64,000 nt of DNA from contig QJNS01000016.1 in NCBI GenBank assembly GCA_004154925.1, positions 186,001 to 250,000 of the forward strand, given 5' to 3'. This DNA comes from Monosporascus cannonballus (lineage: Eukaryota > Ascomycota > Sordariomycetes > Xylariales). The translations under genes were made by a program, and so were the position numbers. Positions 1-11,001 of the stretch are shown in pieces. The notes beneath the pieces were generated by a model. The model saw only the letters and a program-made list of their open reading frames with translations. It did no database searches and was not told the DNA's origin. Numbering within the stretch: position 1 is the first letter of the stretch; the number at the start of each line of letters is the position of its first letter.

Positions 1-3000
1 CTTCGCGACCACGAGCAGCCCGAGTCCGAGGATGAAGAAGACTTCAACCCGGCTCCCGCCGACATGACCGACGAGGAGACCCAGGATGCCCAGGACGACG
101 ACAATGGCGAGGATGAGGCCCCGAGGCGAGAATCACGCAAGGCCTCGCCTGCCCGCAATGGAGGAGGTGGCGGCGAGGATGACGACGAAGGCGAAGACGA
201 GGGTCAGGGCGAGGATGAAGGAGGTAATGATGACGAGGACGAAAACGATGAGGAAGACGAAGAAGAAGATGATGATGAGGAAGACGAAGAGATACAGGTG
301 AGTCGTGGTTCCATTTGGTTCCCTTGATTCCATTTTGCGCTCTTCGTAGCATCGTCCCTTCTAACCGCCGCCATCCAGGGCCATCGTCGCAAACGTCGTC
401 GCGACCCGCGAAACGCTTTTATTGATATCGAAGCCGAGGTCGATGACGAAGATGAAGGAGAGGACGAAGAAGACGCGGCCGAGGAGAACATGGGCTTTAT
501 TGAGGCAGACGAACCCGGAGATCTCGAACAGGCGAGGTTGGATGATGATAGGAGACATCGACAACTCGATCGACAACGCGAGGCCGTCACCCAGGAAGAG
601 CTCGAGAGGGAGGCTCAGGGCTATGTCCGCAAATATGGTCACCGCAAAGCCGCGCGAGCCGTGGGTGAGACTGGCGTCGTTCCGCAGAGATTGCTCCTGC
701 CAAGCGTCAACGACCCTAGTATCTGGGGTGTGCGGTGCAAAGAAGGCAAGGAGCGCGAGGTAGTCATGTCCATCATGAAGAGGATCGAGGAGAGGTTGGG
801 CACCAAAGACGAACTCGGCATCACGGCCGCGTTCGAGCGTGGCGGCCCGAATTCCGTGATGAAGGGTCTGATCTACGTCGAAGCCCAGCGCCAAACCGAT
901 ATTCTCATCGCGCTCGATGGCTTGCTCAACGTTTACCCGCGAACCAAGCTCCTCCTTGTTGACATCAAGGAAATGCCCGATCTTCTCCGGGTACAGAAGA
1001 CGCCTACCTTGGAACCAGGCTCCTGGGTTCGCCTGCGAAGACCTGCTAAACACGCCGGTGACCTAGCCCAGGTCTTGAACGTCACAGAGAACGGCCTCGA
1101 GGCTCGGGTGCGCTTCATTCCCAGATTAGACTACGGTTTACGCGACGACGCTCCTTCTGCTATGTCTGCGGAGGACCGGAAGCGAAAGAGGCCCATCGTA
1201 GGGCCCCGACCGCCTCAGAAGCTGTTCAGCGAAGTCGAGGCGCGCAAGAGGAACCCTCGCCAGCTTACCGGCAGCGCCTCGACTGGTGTGTGGACGTACA
1301 ACGGCGATGAATTCGAGATGGGCTTCCAGGTTAAGGATATCAAGATTCAGCTTCTCCAGACCACAGACGTTAACCCGACGTTAGAAGAGGTTACTAGGTT
1401 TGCGTCTGGAGGCGAAGACGGCGTCGAGAACATCGACCTGAAGTCACTCGCCGCTAGTCTCAAAGACAGCTCTGCAAGCGTCACTTACCTGCCAGGGGAT
1501 GTTGTCGAGGTCTATGCCGGCGAGCAAAAGGGCGTTGTCGGAAAAGCTACCAACGTGCAGGGCGACATCGTCACCATGCAGGTCACGGAGGGCGATCTCG
1601 TCGGCCAGGTCATCGAGGTGCCCACCAAGGGTCTGCGCAAGAGGTTCCGTGAGGGTGATCACGTCAAGGTCATCGGTGGCAGCAAGTACCGCGACGAGGT
1701 CGGTATGGTGGTGAAGATCTCGGAGGATCGCGTGACGCTCCTAACGGATCAGACCAACACGGAAGTCACCGTCTTCAGCAAGGACCTCCGCGAGGCCAGT
1801 GATATCGGCGGCCAGGGATCTCTGGGCCAGTACTCACTCCTCGACTTGGTCCAGCTGGATCCCACCACAGTCGGCTGCATCGTCAAGGTCGATCGCGAGT
1901 CACTAGTGGTATTGGATCAGAACGGCGACCAACGACAGGTGATGCCTTCACAAATTGCCAACAAACTCCCGAGGCGGAAACTGGCCGTCGCTGCTGATCG
2001 CAACGGTTCCGAAATTCGACCCGACGACGTCATCAAGGAATACGGAGGCATGGGCCGACAGGGCAAGATCATTCACATCCACCGCACCACCGTCTTCTGC
2101 CATACCAACGCGACCAACGAGAATGCCGGCATCTTCGTGTCCAAGGTCAGCAACGTAACTACGATCTCGGCCAAGGGCGGTCGTATCAATGCAAGCACTG
2201 GTCCCGACCTGAACGCTATGAATCCCGCAAAGAAGCTTAACCCTACCGGCGACAAGAATGACATGCCACCTCCCAAGGTCACCTTCGGCAAGGACCGACT
2301 CATTGGCCAGACGGTCACTGTCAGAAAGGGAGGCTGGAAGGGCCTACTAGGGCGCGTCAAGGAAACAACCGATACTCACGCCCGTGTCGAGCTGCATACG
2401 AAGAGCAAGATTATCAACGTGCCCAAGACGGATCTCATGGTCCGAGATAGCGTCAATGGGCGCGAGATCAAGAACTACGACAACCGTCGGCCCGGTGGAT
2501 TTCCCGGAGGATCCAGTACGCCCCGGGACCGCAACCCCGACTGGAACGGTGGAAGCCGGACTCCCATGGCTGGAGGTCCTGCCCGCACACCCGCCTGGAA
2601 AACACCTTCTGCTGCTGCCGGTGGGCGCACACCAGCTTGGAACAGAGCCGGCGATGGCGGCCGGACGCCCGCTTGGGCCGATGGTTCCAGAACCGTCAAT
2701 CCTTACGATGGCAGCAGAACGGCATATGGCGCCGGCAGTCGCACTCCAGCGTGGCAGTCGGGTGCTAAGACACCAGCTCCTGATCATTTCAGTCACGGTT
2801 CCAAGACGCCCGCCTACAGCGGTAGCAACGGTGATGCGTGGGGCTCTAAGACCCCGTACGGTGCCTCGGCGGCTACGCCGGGAGCGAGTGGAGGCGATTC
2901 GTGGGGCTACACTCCCGGTGCAAGCTCCTCAAATGCATACGACGCGCCGACACCCGGTGCCGGCCTGCTTGGTGCTCCCACTCCTGGTGCCATGAATGCC

Positions 3001-3234
3001 CCGACCCCAGGTGCTTACAATGCGCCCACACCTGGGGCGATGAATGCTCCTACGCCCGGTGGAGGCTGGCAAGGAGGATGGGGCGCCGAATCCGCGCCGA
3101 CGCCTGCAGCTGCGGCTCCCACGCCAGCTGCGAGTGGCTTCGCTTCTGGCGGTGGCTATTACGGCGCGCCCACGCCTGGTGCTTATACCGCGGAGACACC
3201 GGCAGCGGGGCCGAGGTACACCGATGACGACTAA
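1..3234 (+). CDS. SPT5: Transcription elongation factor SPT5 (5' partial)
   Basis: Large subunit of the DSIF (Spt4-Spt5) complex, which binds RNA polymerase II in the nucleus and promotes elongation and co-transcriptional processing. Frame 1 is open from the first base. Exon 1 runs to 297, an 81-bp intron (GTGAGT...CCATCCAG) spans 298-378, and exon 2 ends at the TAA at 3232-3234. About 1,050 residues are visible. Order: very acidic N-terminus (codons about 1-150), NGN domain (about 210-305, starting near [11 protein letters not shown]), several KOW modules (near residues 312, 470, 524, 644 and 740), then a C-terminal repeat region from about 803. That region has Gly/Arg-rich repeats with SRTP and TPAW units, then APTPGA units, and ends RYTDDD. 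The intron length is a multiple of three, but exon frames and splice signals are clear. Only a few N-terminal codons should be missing. Identity is very secure. Confidence 0.95.
298..378 (+). other. SPT5 intron 1
   Basis: 81-bp intron, donor GTGAGT and acceptor CAG. It interrupts the acidic N-terminal region. Reading through it would put non-acidic residues and a stop (TGA at 325-327) into the frame, so it must be removed. Confidence 0.9.
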
Positions 3235-3960
3235 AGGTTACTGGCGGATGGTTAGGCATTAGCTACAGGCAGACTGCGATTATTTTACACGTACATAAAC
3301 AAAACAGCGGTGTAAAACTAGAAGGGGTGGCAGCAAAAATTCCTCAGTTAAGGCGTTGGCTTGGAGTCAGTACTCGGGGTGAGCTACGCTCAATGGATGA
3401 TTTGGTCCCGGGAGTCCCATACTAAGACATGACAATAAATCATCATATTGCTGGTTCGGCGAATCTACCGTAGTTGGCATCGATGCACTACTCCACTATG
3501 CTATTGTCCCCGTTGCTTGTTTGTTTACCGTTTCTTGTCAATCTAGGGCAAAGTCTTCTACAAGAATCGATTGTGCGGCGCCTTCTTTGTCCTTGATTTC
3601 CCATCGCTAACGCTTATTACCTCCCGGGCTTCCGTCTAGTTTCCCCCGTCCGGAATAGGAGGGCAACGAGAGCCTCCAGCCTCTGGTATTCTAAGGCCAT
3701 CGCGAGTGAGGTCCATACTGAGGTAAGTTAGGTACATAACTAGCCACGGCGCTTTTATCACTGGGATCGAACTGCAGTACTTTCTGCACCGTGGAATAGC
3801 ACTCGACCTGCTTTTAAATCTATCAAGCAGGCAGGCAAAGCAGTTCAGCAAGCACCGCCCCAGGTAAATACACATCACGCAGATCTATCCACCCACACGC
3901 CTTGGGAACACTAGCGTCAGCTACACCGGGAAAAACGGCGACAACAACACCAACACTCCA
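3235..3960. other. Intergenic, 3' flank of SPT5
   Basis: Contains the presumed SPT5 3' UTR. No reading frame with protein character, RNA gene or repeat was recognised. Confidence 0.6.
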
Positions 3961-4650
3961 ACGCATCTCATCACCAAAAGTATTACACTGTGGGAACGTG
4001 TTTCCACGAGCAGATCCGCACGGCGCACCACGCACACCTCCTCGCCTTCAACGCGGCGCACCGCCAGCGTCACGTCTGCGACCGCGCCTACCCCCCGTCG
4101 AAACCGGACATGAACCAGGCTGTGGCGCCGGGCGATGACGGCGGTGAGAAATGTCCGCCGCATTCCTGTTGTCGCGTCAGTAGGGGGCTCGTGTTCGAGT
4201 GCGCGGCCGCGAGGGACGCTCGCGAGGGGAAGTGCCGGGTGGGGGAGGGGGCTGCATGGTGAGAATGCGCATGTGCGCCCGGCGCGGCATATGAAGATGT
4301 CGTCTTCGTCCCTTTCGAAAGGAACTGGAACCCGTTTAAGATATCAGACGTGGCTGCGGAAAGTGCCATGCTGAGGATAAGGATACGGATAAGGATGGAG
4401 AAGAGGTAAACGCGACAGCAGCTGGCGCAAAACAAGAGAGTGGAGATAATAAGGAACAGGAGGCAAAGGACAAGGACGAGGCTGAGGGCTGGGAACCGCT
4501 CTGGGGTGCGGACGACGAGGCCAGCGAGGACGACTGACGCTGCTGATTCACTGCCCAGCGCCGAGGTGACGCGCGAGAGCGACAAGGCGTTCGTCTTCCT
4601 CGAGGATGCGACTGAGATCCTGGGCCGGGGGCGTGTGCTGAGGGTGTAAT
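3918..4650 (+). pseudogene. Gene-like relic, small Cys/His-containing protein
   Basis: Not assigned to a family. The plus-strand frame from about 3918 has plausible composition through 4259 (Cys/His-rich, with CFHEQIRTAHHAHL and HVCDRAYPP), then a TGA at 4260. The same frame resumes with YEDVVFVPFERNWNPFKISD (up to about 4370). The coding signal then moves to another frame at a run of near-identical hexamers (about 4374-4398), and that frame ends in a highly acidic tail ...WGADDEASEDD with a stop near 4536. There is no ATG at the expected start. I read this as one small gene broken by a stop and a slippage-type frameshift, but a spliced small gene or chance openness in GC-rich DNA remain possible. 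Confidence 0.3.
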
Positions 4651-5072
4651 AAAGGGAAGGCCGGTGAAAAGCGGGGATTGGCGTAGGATAAGTAGTTTCC
4701 GGGTGAGCATATAGGTGGGCGGAGGGGATGCCGGTTGTATGAGTGGATGAGGTAGGACAGTATGATATTTTAAGGACGCGATTGAAGAGCCGTGAAGAGT
4801 ATCTATTGAGGCCGTCTTGTAGTCGTCACTGAGTTATATACCACAGGGTGACTGTATGTCCGAAGAACCCCTAATGTCATTAAATATGTAATCTAATAAT
4901 ATCACAGCATGATACTTAGATTCAAGACAACCGGTTAATATAATCTGTGTTATCCGATTTCACTTTTCAGTTATGAAAAGTGTCTATTTGCATACTGTGG
5001 TAGTCCATTCGCTTCTATCTAAAGGCCCCATGCGCACATTAAGGAAAACGCAAGAGCTCATGAGCAGTAATG

Positions 5073-5520
5073 TTATAGACCCGGATGCTCCAGCGAATAG
5101 CAATTTGAAATCAGGCTCCATACTTCTAAAGAGGCAAACCACGCTGGATGAACAACTGATGATATGACTGTCCGGAATGCCCCTGGTGACGGTCCAAGGC
5201 CTCTCCCGCATTCCGAAGGTATGCATCCGCGCCCATGTCTGGCATCGCCTTCGCTGTCTCCACGCTGTCCACCTGAGCGGCGATGTGGAGGGGGTGTTTG
5301 AATGCTTATAATCTGAGCATTTAGATGAGCTCCTTGCTCCCAGAGGACCTGGACAAGTGGCGGGTTGTTTTCTCGGACTGCGAAGCGCAAAGCCGTGGCG
5401 ACAAACGCGCCCTCCACGTTTGTCGAGAGGCTCTACGATCCTTCAATGCTCGATTGATATCAGATTGTCCGATCCGGACTGACATATGAATAGAGAAAAG
5501 CGTAAGCAACTAAGTCTTAA
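5073..5520 (-). pseudogene. Decayed tandem copy of the ankyrin-repeat gene
   Basis: Minus-strand frames repeat the exon-3 region of the neighbouring ankyrin gene. One frame (5321-5509) has IHMSVRIGQSDINRALK, aligning with the neighbour's IHMAARIGQTEFVKALV. The alignment then continues in a different frame (5073-5417) with FVATALRFAVRENNPPLVQV, aligning with FGATALHFAAMEKNESLVKD. A further shift follows near the next repeat. At least two frameshifts are therefore needed, so this copy is not expressed as an ankyrin protein. It lies directly downstream (3') of the intact copy in the same orientation, which suggests tandem duplication followed by decay. Confidence 0.7.
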
Positions 5521-5628
5521 GAATGACCTCTGCATTGCTACTCCATAATAATCCGCATGAACCCCCTGACACCACGGCTTTGCGGAAATTCGTGCTGTGA
5601 CCTTTTGGAGAGAATAACACGTCCACCC

Positions 5629-6462
5629 CTAGCAGGGCAATCCGCGTTCGAGGAATAGTTGATAAACTCGGCCATTGGCTATTCCTCTAGCAATAACACC
5701 AGGTTTCAAATCTCCCGCGTTGCGAATATTCGGGTTTGCGCCATTATTCAGAAGCAGGGTCGCGGTAGCCACATCATCCTTTTGCGCCGCGATATGCAGG
5801 GCAGTCTGACCGCTCATGGTTTGCGTGTTGAGATTCGCTCCCAATCCAATAAGATCCTTAACTAATGACTCGTTCTTTTCCATGGCGGCGAAGTGTAGGG
5901 CCGTGGCACCAAATGCTCCCTTGGAGTCGACGGAGGCGCCTCGGGAGACTAGAGCTTTGACGAACTCGGTCTGGCCTATTCGTGCCGCCATGTGGATGGG
6001 GCCATCCAGACTCTTTGTCTTTCGGTTGAGTTGTGAAGCCCTAAGGCCGTTCTCGAAGATGAAAACGCCGTCTCTGAAATAGTAGTCGAGAACGGCTATG
6101 ATGGATTAGCACTTTCGACAAGAATCCGAGGAGAGGTGAAAAGGGGTTCGGCAACTCACAGCTTTTGCCGTACTGTGCTGCAAGGTGGAGGAGAGTCAAG
6201 CCGTCCACATCTTCCACTCGGGCTAGTACTCCGCCCTTGGTAATGTTCTCTCGTTGCGCTATGGTGCTCAATTGGCCGTCAATACGGTCTGTGATTTCAC
6301 CTTGCTCTCCAGAGCTCCCGGCTCTGATGATGTCGAGGAGTGAAGCGACTTCGGCTGAAGTCACTGTGACACTCTGGCGAGAGCTATGTGAAAAGTCAGT
6401 CTTATGGGAACTGTACGTTGTAATGCGTTCGTGGTAACCAGGACATACTTTAGAGAGGCCAT
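5629..6462 (-). CDS. Small ankyrin-repeat protein
   Basis: Exons, in order of transcription: 6462-6449, 6383-6160, 6095-5629. Introns 6384-6448 (GTATGT...ATAG) and 6096-6159 (GTGAGT...ATAG) restore one frame of 234 codons plus stop. The start ATG gives MASLNSRQSVTVTSAEV. Ankyrin units begin near residue 70 (DGLTLLHLAAQYGKS) and continue with GPIHMAARIGQTEFVKALVS, GATALHFAAMEKNESLVKDL and GQTALHIAAQKDDVATATLL, ending GLPC. There is no signal peptide, membrane segment or effector domain, so the likely role is protein-protein binding with partner unknown. A broken copy lies just downstream. Confidence 0.8.
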
Positions 6463-7734
6463 GATCGCAGCATGAAGAGGCTTTCTGAAGTGTCTATGCG
6501 TATGGTGGTTGTTGTAGAGGAAATTGGATTAGCACAAGTAGTGGTAATATTGAATTGCTCTGGAGTAGGGAAGGAGTTTGTCGTGGACTTGTTGTAAAAA
6601 GGTTCTGTCGTTGACTGCTTCAGGTGTGAGGATATATAGAAAACCGGTTTAGGCAAAGAAGCATTCGAAGGACCTTAGGCTGACAATGTAGGTTCCTCAT
6701 TCACTTTGTCGACAATAGTAAGTAACACGCTGCATAATGTGATCCTAAGGGGCCAGTAAACATAGAGGTCAATATGTTCAGTTTGCCCTCTGATATCTAG
6801 GTAATTTCCTCTTAGGTGGTAGGAGTAAGTACTTTGATAATTACTGTTACCTTCTAAGAAGTGGTAGAATACGCTGCCGTATAAAGGCTGACTCAATCCG
6901 TACCGTCCCTCACTAAGGTTGAAGATCTCTATTGATAATCAAACGCCATTCCCCTGAAGAAGCTGGGACCATACATAAGGATGTGAGGGTCCCCGGCTGT
7001 TATACTTAAGCAATTGCATCCGTCACCACATTTTTATGTATATGAAATTGGGATAACTGAACCCCAGATCCTTCGCCCCGAGAGGGAATCAAGAGAGACA
7101 ATAATAACACGCTATCACCTGTTTCTCAAGTATATGGTGTGAGGGCGACCATCATAGGCTAATATGGAACTAGAGATAAATGATCAGAAAGGTATAACTG
7201 TGGCACTCAAAAGGGAAAAGGGGAATACATTGGTATATTCCTAGCTCGTGGGTTTAATATATGTCCAGCCTTGTATGTCAAGTAAAACTTCCAAAATCAA
7301 TGTGCAATAAAAGTTTCCCGGATCAATCATTTGCTGTGGTATCCATCCACAATAAGCAAACAGCTGGTACAAGAATTCAAAGGGAAACCGGGGGCAAATA
7401 GGCCAAACCATCTTCAAGAAGAGCCGGACTGTCCTGCAGAACTGTTCAACTATCTGCCTGTCCCCGGGCCCCCGGCACCAATGCCGGCAAGAGGAAGGGG
7501 CATAGCAACCACTCCAGGATTAAAAGGAAGAAAAGGTCACTGCGTGCAAACATACATGCAACATACATATAAAATGTAAGACCAGCAATTTAATGGAACG
7601 ATAATATCGAGCGTCTAGGACTACATTGATTTGATTTGCCTGGTTGACAAAAGCATAGGGGCCAGCTTGTGGGTGGAGCTGAGATTAGTGGGTGCGTTAG
7701 GCTGATATACTAATTAATGTGCAGTTTAGACAAG
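6463..7734. other. Intergenic
   Basis: Holds the promoter of the ankyrin gene on its left and the 5' flank of the tRNA on its right. No further gene or repeat was recognised. Confidence 0.5.
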
Positions 7735-7834
7735 GCCCGCATGGCTCAGTGGTAGAGCGTCTCACTCGTATAAAAAGTACCCTAAAAAGTTGCTAGCAAT
7801 GAGAAGATCCCTCGTTCGATCCGGGGTGTGGGCA
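7735..7834 (+). tRNA. tRNA-Thr (anticodon CGT) with 28-nt intron
   Basis: Cloverleaf built by hand. Acceptor stem GCCCGCA (7735-7741) pairs with TGTGGGC (7827-7833), discriminator A 7834. D stem GCTC/GAGC lies at 7744-7758. Anticodon stem TCTCA (7760-7764) pairs with TGAGA (7800-7804). Spliced anticodon loop is CTCGTAA, with anticodon CGT reading ACG. T stem CCTCG/CGGGG closes loop TTCGATC. The intron is 7771-7798, starting one base after the anticodon as in nuclear tRNA genes. A box is at about 7742-7752, B box GTTCGATCC at 7814-7822. No CCA is encoded, as expected for eukaryotes. Confidence 0.93.
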
Positions 7835-7846
7835 GCCAATTACTGA

Positions 7847-7854
7847 TTTTTTTT
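7847..7854 (+). terminator. RNA polymerase III T-run terminator
   Basis: Eight T residues start 12 bases after the tRNA 3' end, the usual distance for Pol III termination. Confidence 0.85.
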
Positions 7855-9949
7855 CTTTTCTTTCCCTCCCTAATCACATTTTCCGTCTAAGCCAACCCAG
7901 CGCAGTCTTTTCCCCAGGAAAAATGCCGTATTCATTCTATCGTGTTCTAGCAGTCTCGCCAAGTAGGGTTATTTAATGAATACGACGCCGAAAGTAGCAA
8001 GCCGATTAGAGAGTTTAACTGTCGATTCAGGATTGGTTTAAAGGTACTGGAGGGCCCGCGGTGGTCAATCGAGTCTTGTCGGATTTGCAGGTTTTCTTGG
8101 AGCCTATCATCAATCTATCTATTAACACCACAATAGCTACGCCTCGGGAAGGGACAAGATAGATCCTATATTAATTAGCTGCTTCTACTAATTGCTTTTA
8201 TTAGGCTCCACATTGAAACTTATAGACTATCGGACGCCAGTATCATCGGCATGAAGATAGAACGTTCCTGTTGACCGCGAGCCCGGCCTCAATCAGATGG
8301 AGTACCTACTATACCGCATCAAGGCTCCCCGTCCATCTCATTGAGAAGAACCCAAGAGTAGATTCTTCGTCGGGGACTTACGTTAACATGGCGACCTACA
8401 CATGCGAATAGTGGAGAACTCCAGTATGCGTAAGAGATAGCGATGCAACCACGTCCTCCATAAACGATTACCAGCATCGAGTATCCATGCTTAGTAGAAG
8501 AGCGCGTGACTGGATGCCGAGGAAGCGTGCCGCCTCATAATATGCAGATACTACGAAGAAGGAAGAAATAGGATTCATGAGTTGAGCAAGCCTTTGCCGC
8601 GTAGCCGACCTGCTAGCCAGCGATAAATTGTTCATGCAGCTCATCAATTCTGAAGGCCGTGATATAGGCTTCGATAACAAGGATATGAAGTTCATCCCGA
8701 ACTTCGAGCCGACGTTTGTTTCGTTAAAGGGCGGCGAAGTGATATGTCGCGCTACAGGTAGGCGAGCACTGCTATTCGAGGGAAAATAAGAGTGCATCCT
8801 CGCGTAGATCCATGAGGGAAAGGGAGCCCATGTGCTGAGACTTGTTTGCGACCTAGAGTCCTCGTCATTTGTAAGGGAGAGCGTTGGCTAGCAAAACAGA
8901 GTCGTATTCTGCTTAATAGACCATGTCGTGAAACCGAAATGTCAAACTGCGAGGGCTTACCGATGCCACTATAACAGGCGCTAAGTGAGCTTATTCCTTA
9001 GTTGGGATATGGTGAGTCGGGTGTTTTGAGCGTTAGGGGTCCCTTGTTTGCAGAGGGGCACCTCCGTTATCACCCACCTTGTCGCGACCAGAGCAAGTTG
9101 AGACGAGGAATAATGCTCCTAGTCGTCTTGAGTGAATGTCAACCCTCTCTTCGATCGACTAATAGTGCGATTGCTGTTGGAAGCCTGCTTGAACACTCGT
9201 GAAGATTTAGTTGCACAGTCCCTCGGACCGTATCCCTGGTAATAGTAGTACTCCTATGGTTGCGGCGGACAAGTTAGGATGCAAGCTAGGAGAATACCTT
9301 TAGATCCCTGCCGAAGAGCCTCATCGCCATGCTACCAGCAACCCCCGTAACATCCGCACGAAATGACATGACATGCATTGAATTACGCGCCAATTGCGAT
9401 CTGTCAACACATCATGGCTCTACTTTTCTAAACTATGGAGATCAGTCTAGTCTAAAAATGTGTAGTTCGTCTCCTACCGAGCGAGCGCCTCCTCATACCG
9501 AAAACTAGGGGAAGGGGGTTTCAGCCAAGCCTTAACCCACACGGAGTGTAACCGCGACACAGAGGGCCGGCTCACGACACGATCAACGTCGACCCGGGCC
9601 CGGCAGGTCATGCATAGTGGTGAGCTCATCTCCCAACGAGTAGGCGTCGTTATGGAATGATGAAATATAAGATCCTCTTGTTCCTGTGCACGTCTTGTGT
9701 TGGTTCCCTTCCCTCTCACTCCCATCACAAGCAGCTAAACACCACCCGACAACTCTTCTCTCTTGTGCCATCTCTACAGCTGTGCTGTATTTCATTTCGT
9801 GTCTTATACTACTGTTTTACTATCATTTTCGTTTCGCTGGGTCGATTCATAAAAATTCAAAAAAGCCAGGGGATCGGCTAATCAATCCGCTACCGCCACA
9901 ACTCATCTACCACGGTTATATCTCCTTTTACGCCCTTTCCACACCAATC
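7855..9949. other. Intergenic, about 2.1 kb
   Basis: No protein-like frame, RNA gene or clear repeat was recognised. A 109-codon minus-strand open frame (8468-8797) has no start context, domain or splicing partner that I can recognise. Confidence 0.5.
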
Positions 9950-10477
9950 ATGCGTCTCTCATTCGCTATCTTCACTGCCTTCGCGGCCTCCGTCTTCGCC
10001 GCGCCGCTCGCCGCCCGCACTGGTGCTGACCTCGCGAAGCGCCAGTCCGCCTTTTCCCAGAAGACGTACGATGAGATCTCCATCTCGGGCGGCGTCGCTG
10101 GAAACGCCGAGCAGGAGGCGCTCAACGCCCTCAGCGGCCTCGACCTCAACAACCTCGCTAGCGCCACGCAGGACGACATCGCCTTCCTGAACTCGGTCAA
10201 CAAGATCTGCAACGAGGCCGAGAAGAATGCGTTCAACGTGGCCATCGACAGCGCCAGCGGCGAGGAGGCTGCAGCCCTGCAGCGCGGCAAGATAAAGAAC
10301 AAGGTCCTCAAGCTCGAGGCCACCATAATGCGCCTGATGATCGAACAGGCCCAGGGCAAGGATGTCGCCGACAAGATCGACGCCGAGTCGAAGAAGCTGA
10401 ACAACAACATCCAGCAGGATACGGAGGAAGCCGGCAAGCCGTCGACGTTCTTGTCCTTCGATGCTTCGACAAGTTAA
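9950..10477 (+). CDS. Small secreted protein
   Basis: Intronless, 175 codons. The ATG at 9950 is chosen because it starts a clean signal peptide, MRLSFAIFTAFAASVFA, with likely cleavage before APLAA. The frame is open further upstream, but that part lacks protein character. A Lys-Arg pair (residues 30-31) before QSAFSQ is a candidate Kex2 processing site. The mature part is Ala/Asn/Lys-rich, predicted mostly helical (alternating acidic/basic residues in EEAAALQRGKIKNKVLKLEA), with one cysteine and no disulfide framework. It resembles the fungal small secreted protein type of unknown function. A role at the cell surface or toward a host or substrate is inference. Confidence 0.75.
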   Translation: MRLSFAIFTAFAASVFAAPLAARTGADLAKRQSAFSQKTYDEISISGGVAGNAEQEALNALSGLDLNNLASATQDDIAFLNSVNKICNEAEKNAFNVAIDSASGEEAAALQRGKIKNKVLKLEATIMRLMIEQAQGKDVADKIDAESKKLNNNIQQDTEEAGKPSTFLSFDASTS

Positions 10478-11001
10478 GCCGATTGGCCGAAGGGGTCAAT
10501 TGACATGACCATGTACATGCTATGACCTGAGATTCTAGGGAACACTAAGGGTAGTGCGCGGGGTGTAACGTTGGTAGACTAATAGATGGATGCGGCCTCC
10601 GAAACTATCTGGAAAACCGACAACTAATTTGCATGATGTGAATACATTCCTGTGTTCTGACCAGTCTGTCTTACCATGATAGGCTCCAAGTATCGAGTGG
10701 AGGGAGAAGAGAATGGCTGCCTGCAATTACGTCTTTCGACATGAAACCTGGTAATACGGTATCCGAATAGTGAGGATGACATATCAGCCGGGTTAATAGA
10801 AAGTGCCCGAGAAGGTGTAACCCGACTAATACGGCGTTCCTAATCACACGATACCAAGACGAGAGGAAAGTTGACGACTGTAGTCAAATTATCTTAGCAC
10901 TGCGCTTCAACCTATGTACACCATAACTGGCAACGGTGTAACATGTGACCAGCCACGCCCAGGGCTTATAATGACAACAGAATATCCCAAAAGATTACCA
11001 C
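10478..11001. other. Intergenic between convergent genes
   Basis: Shared 3' flank of the small secreted protein gene (plus) and the LPMO gene (minus). Nothing else recognised. Confidence 0.5.

Noticed and set aside
133..590. Antisense frames with long Ser, Arg/His or Phe/Ile runs opposite SPT5
   Set aside because: They are the complement of the acidic GAN/GAR-rich SPT5 coding sequence and have no independent start, splice or domain support.
8468..8797. 109-codon minus-strand frame
   Set aside because: No recognisable domain, signal, or splice partners; likely chance.
9686..9949. Upstream extension of the small secreted protein frame
   Set aside because: Open by chance; lacks protein character and would bury the signal peptide that begins at 9950.
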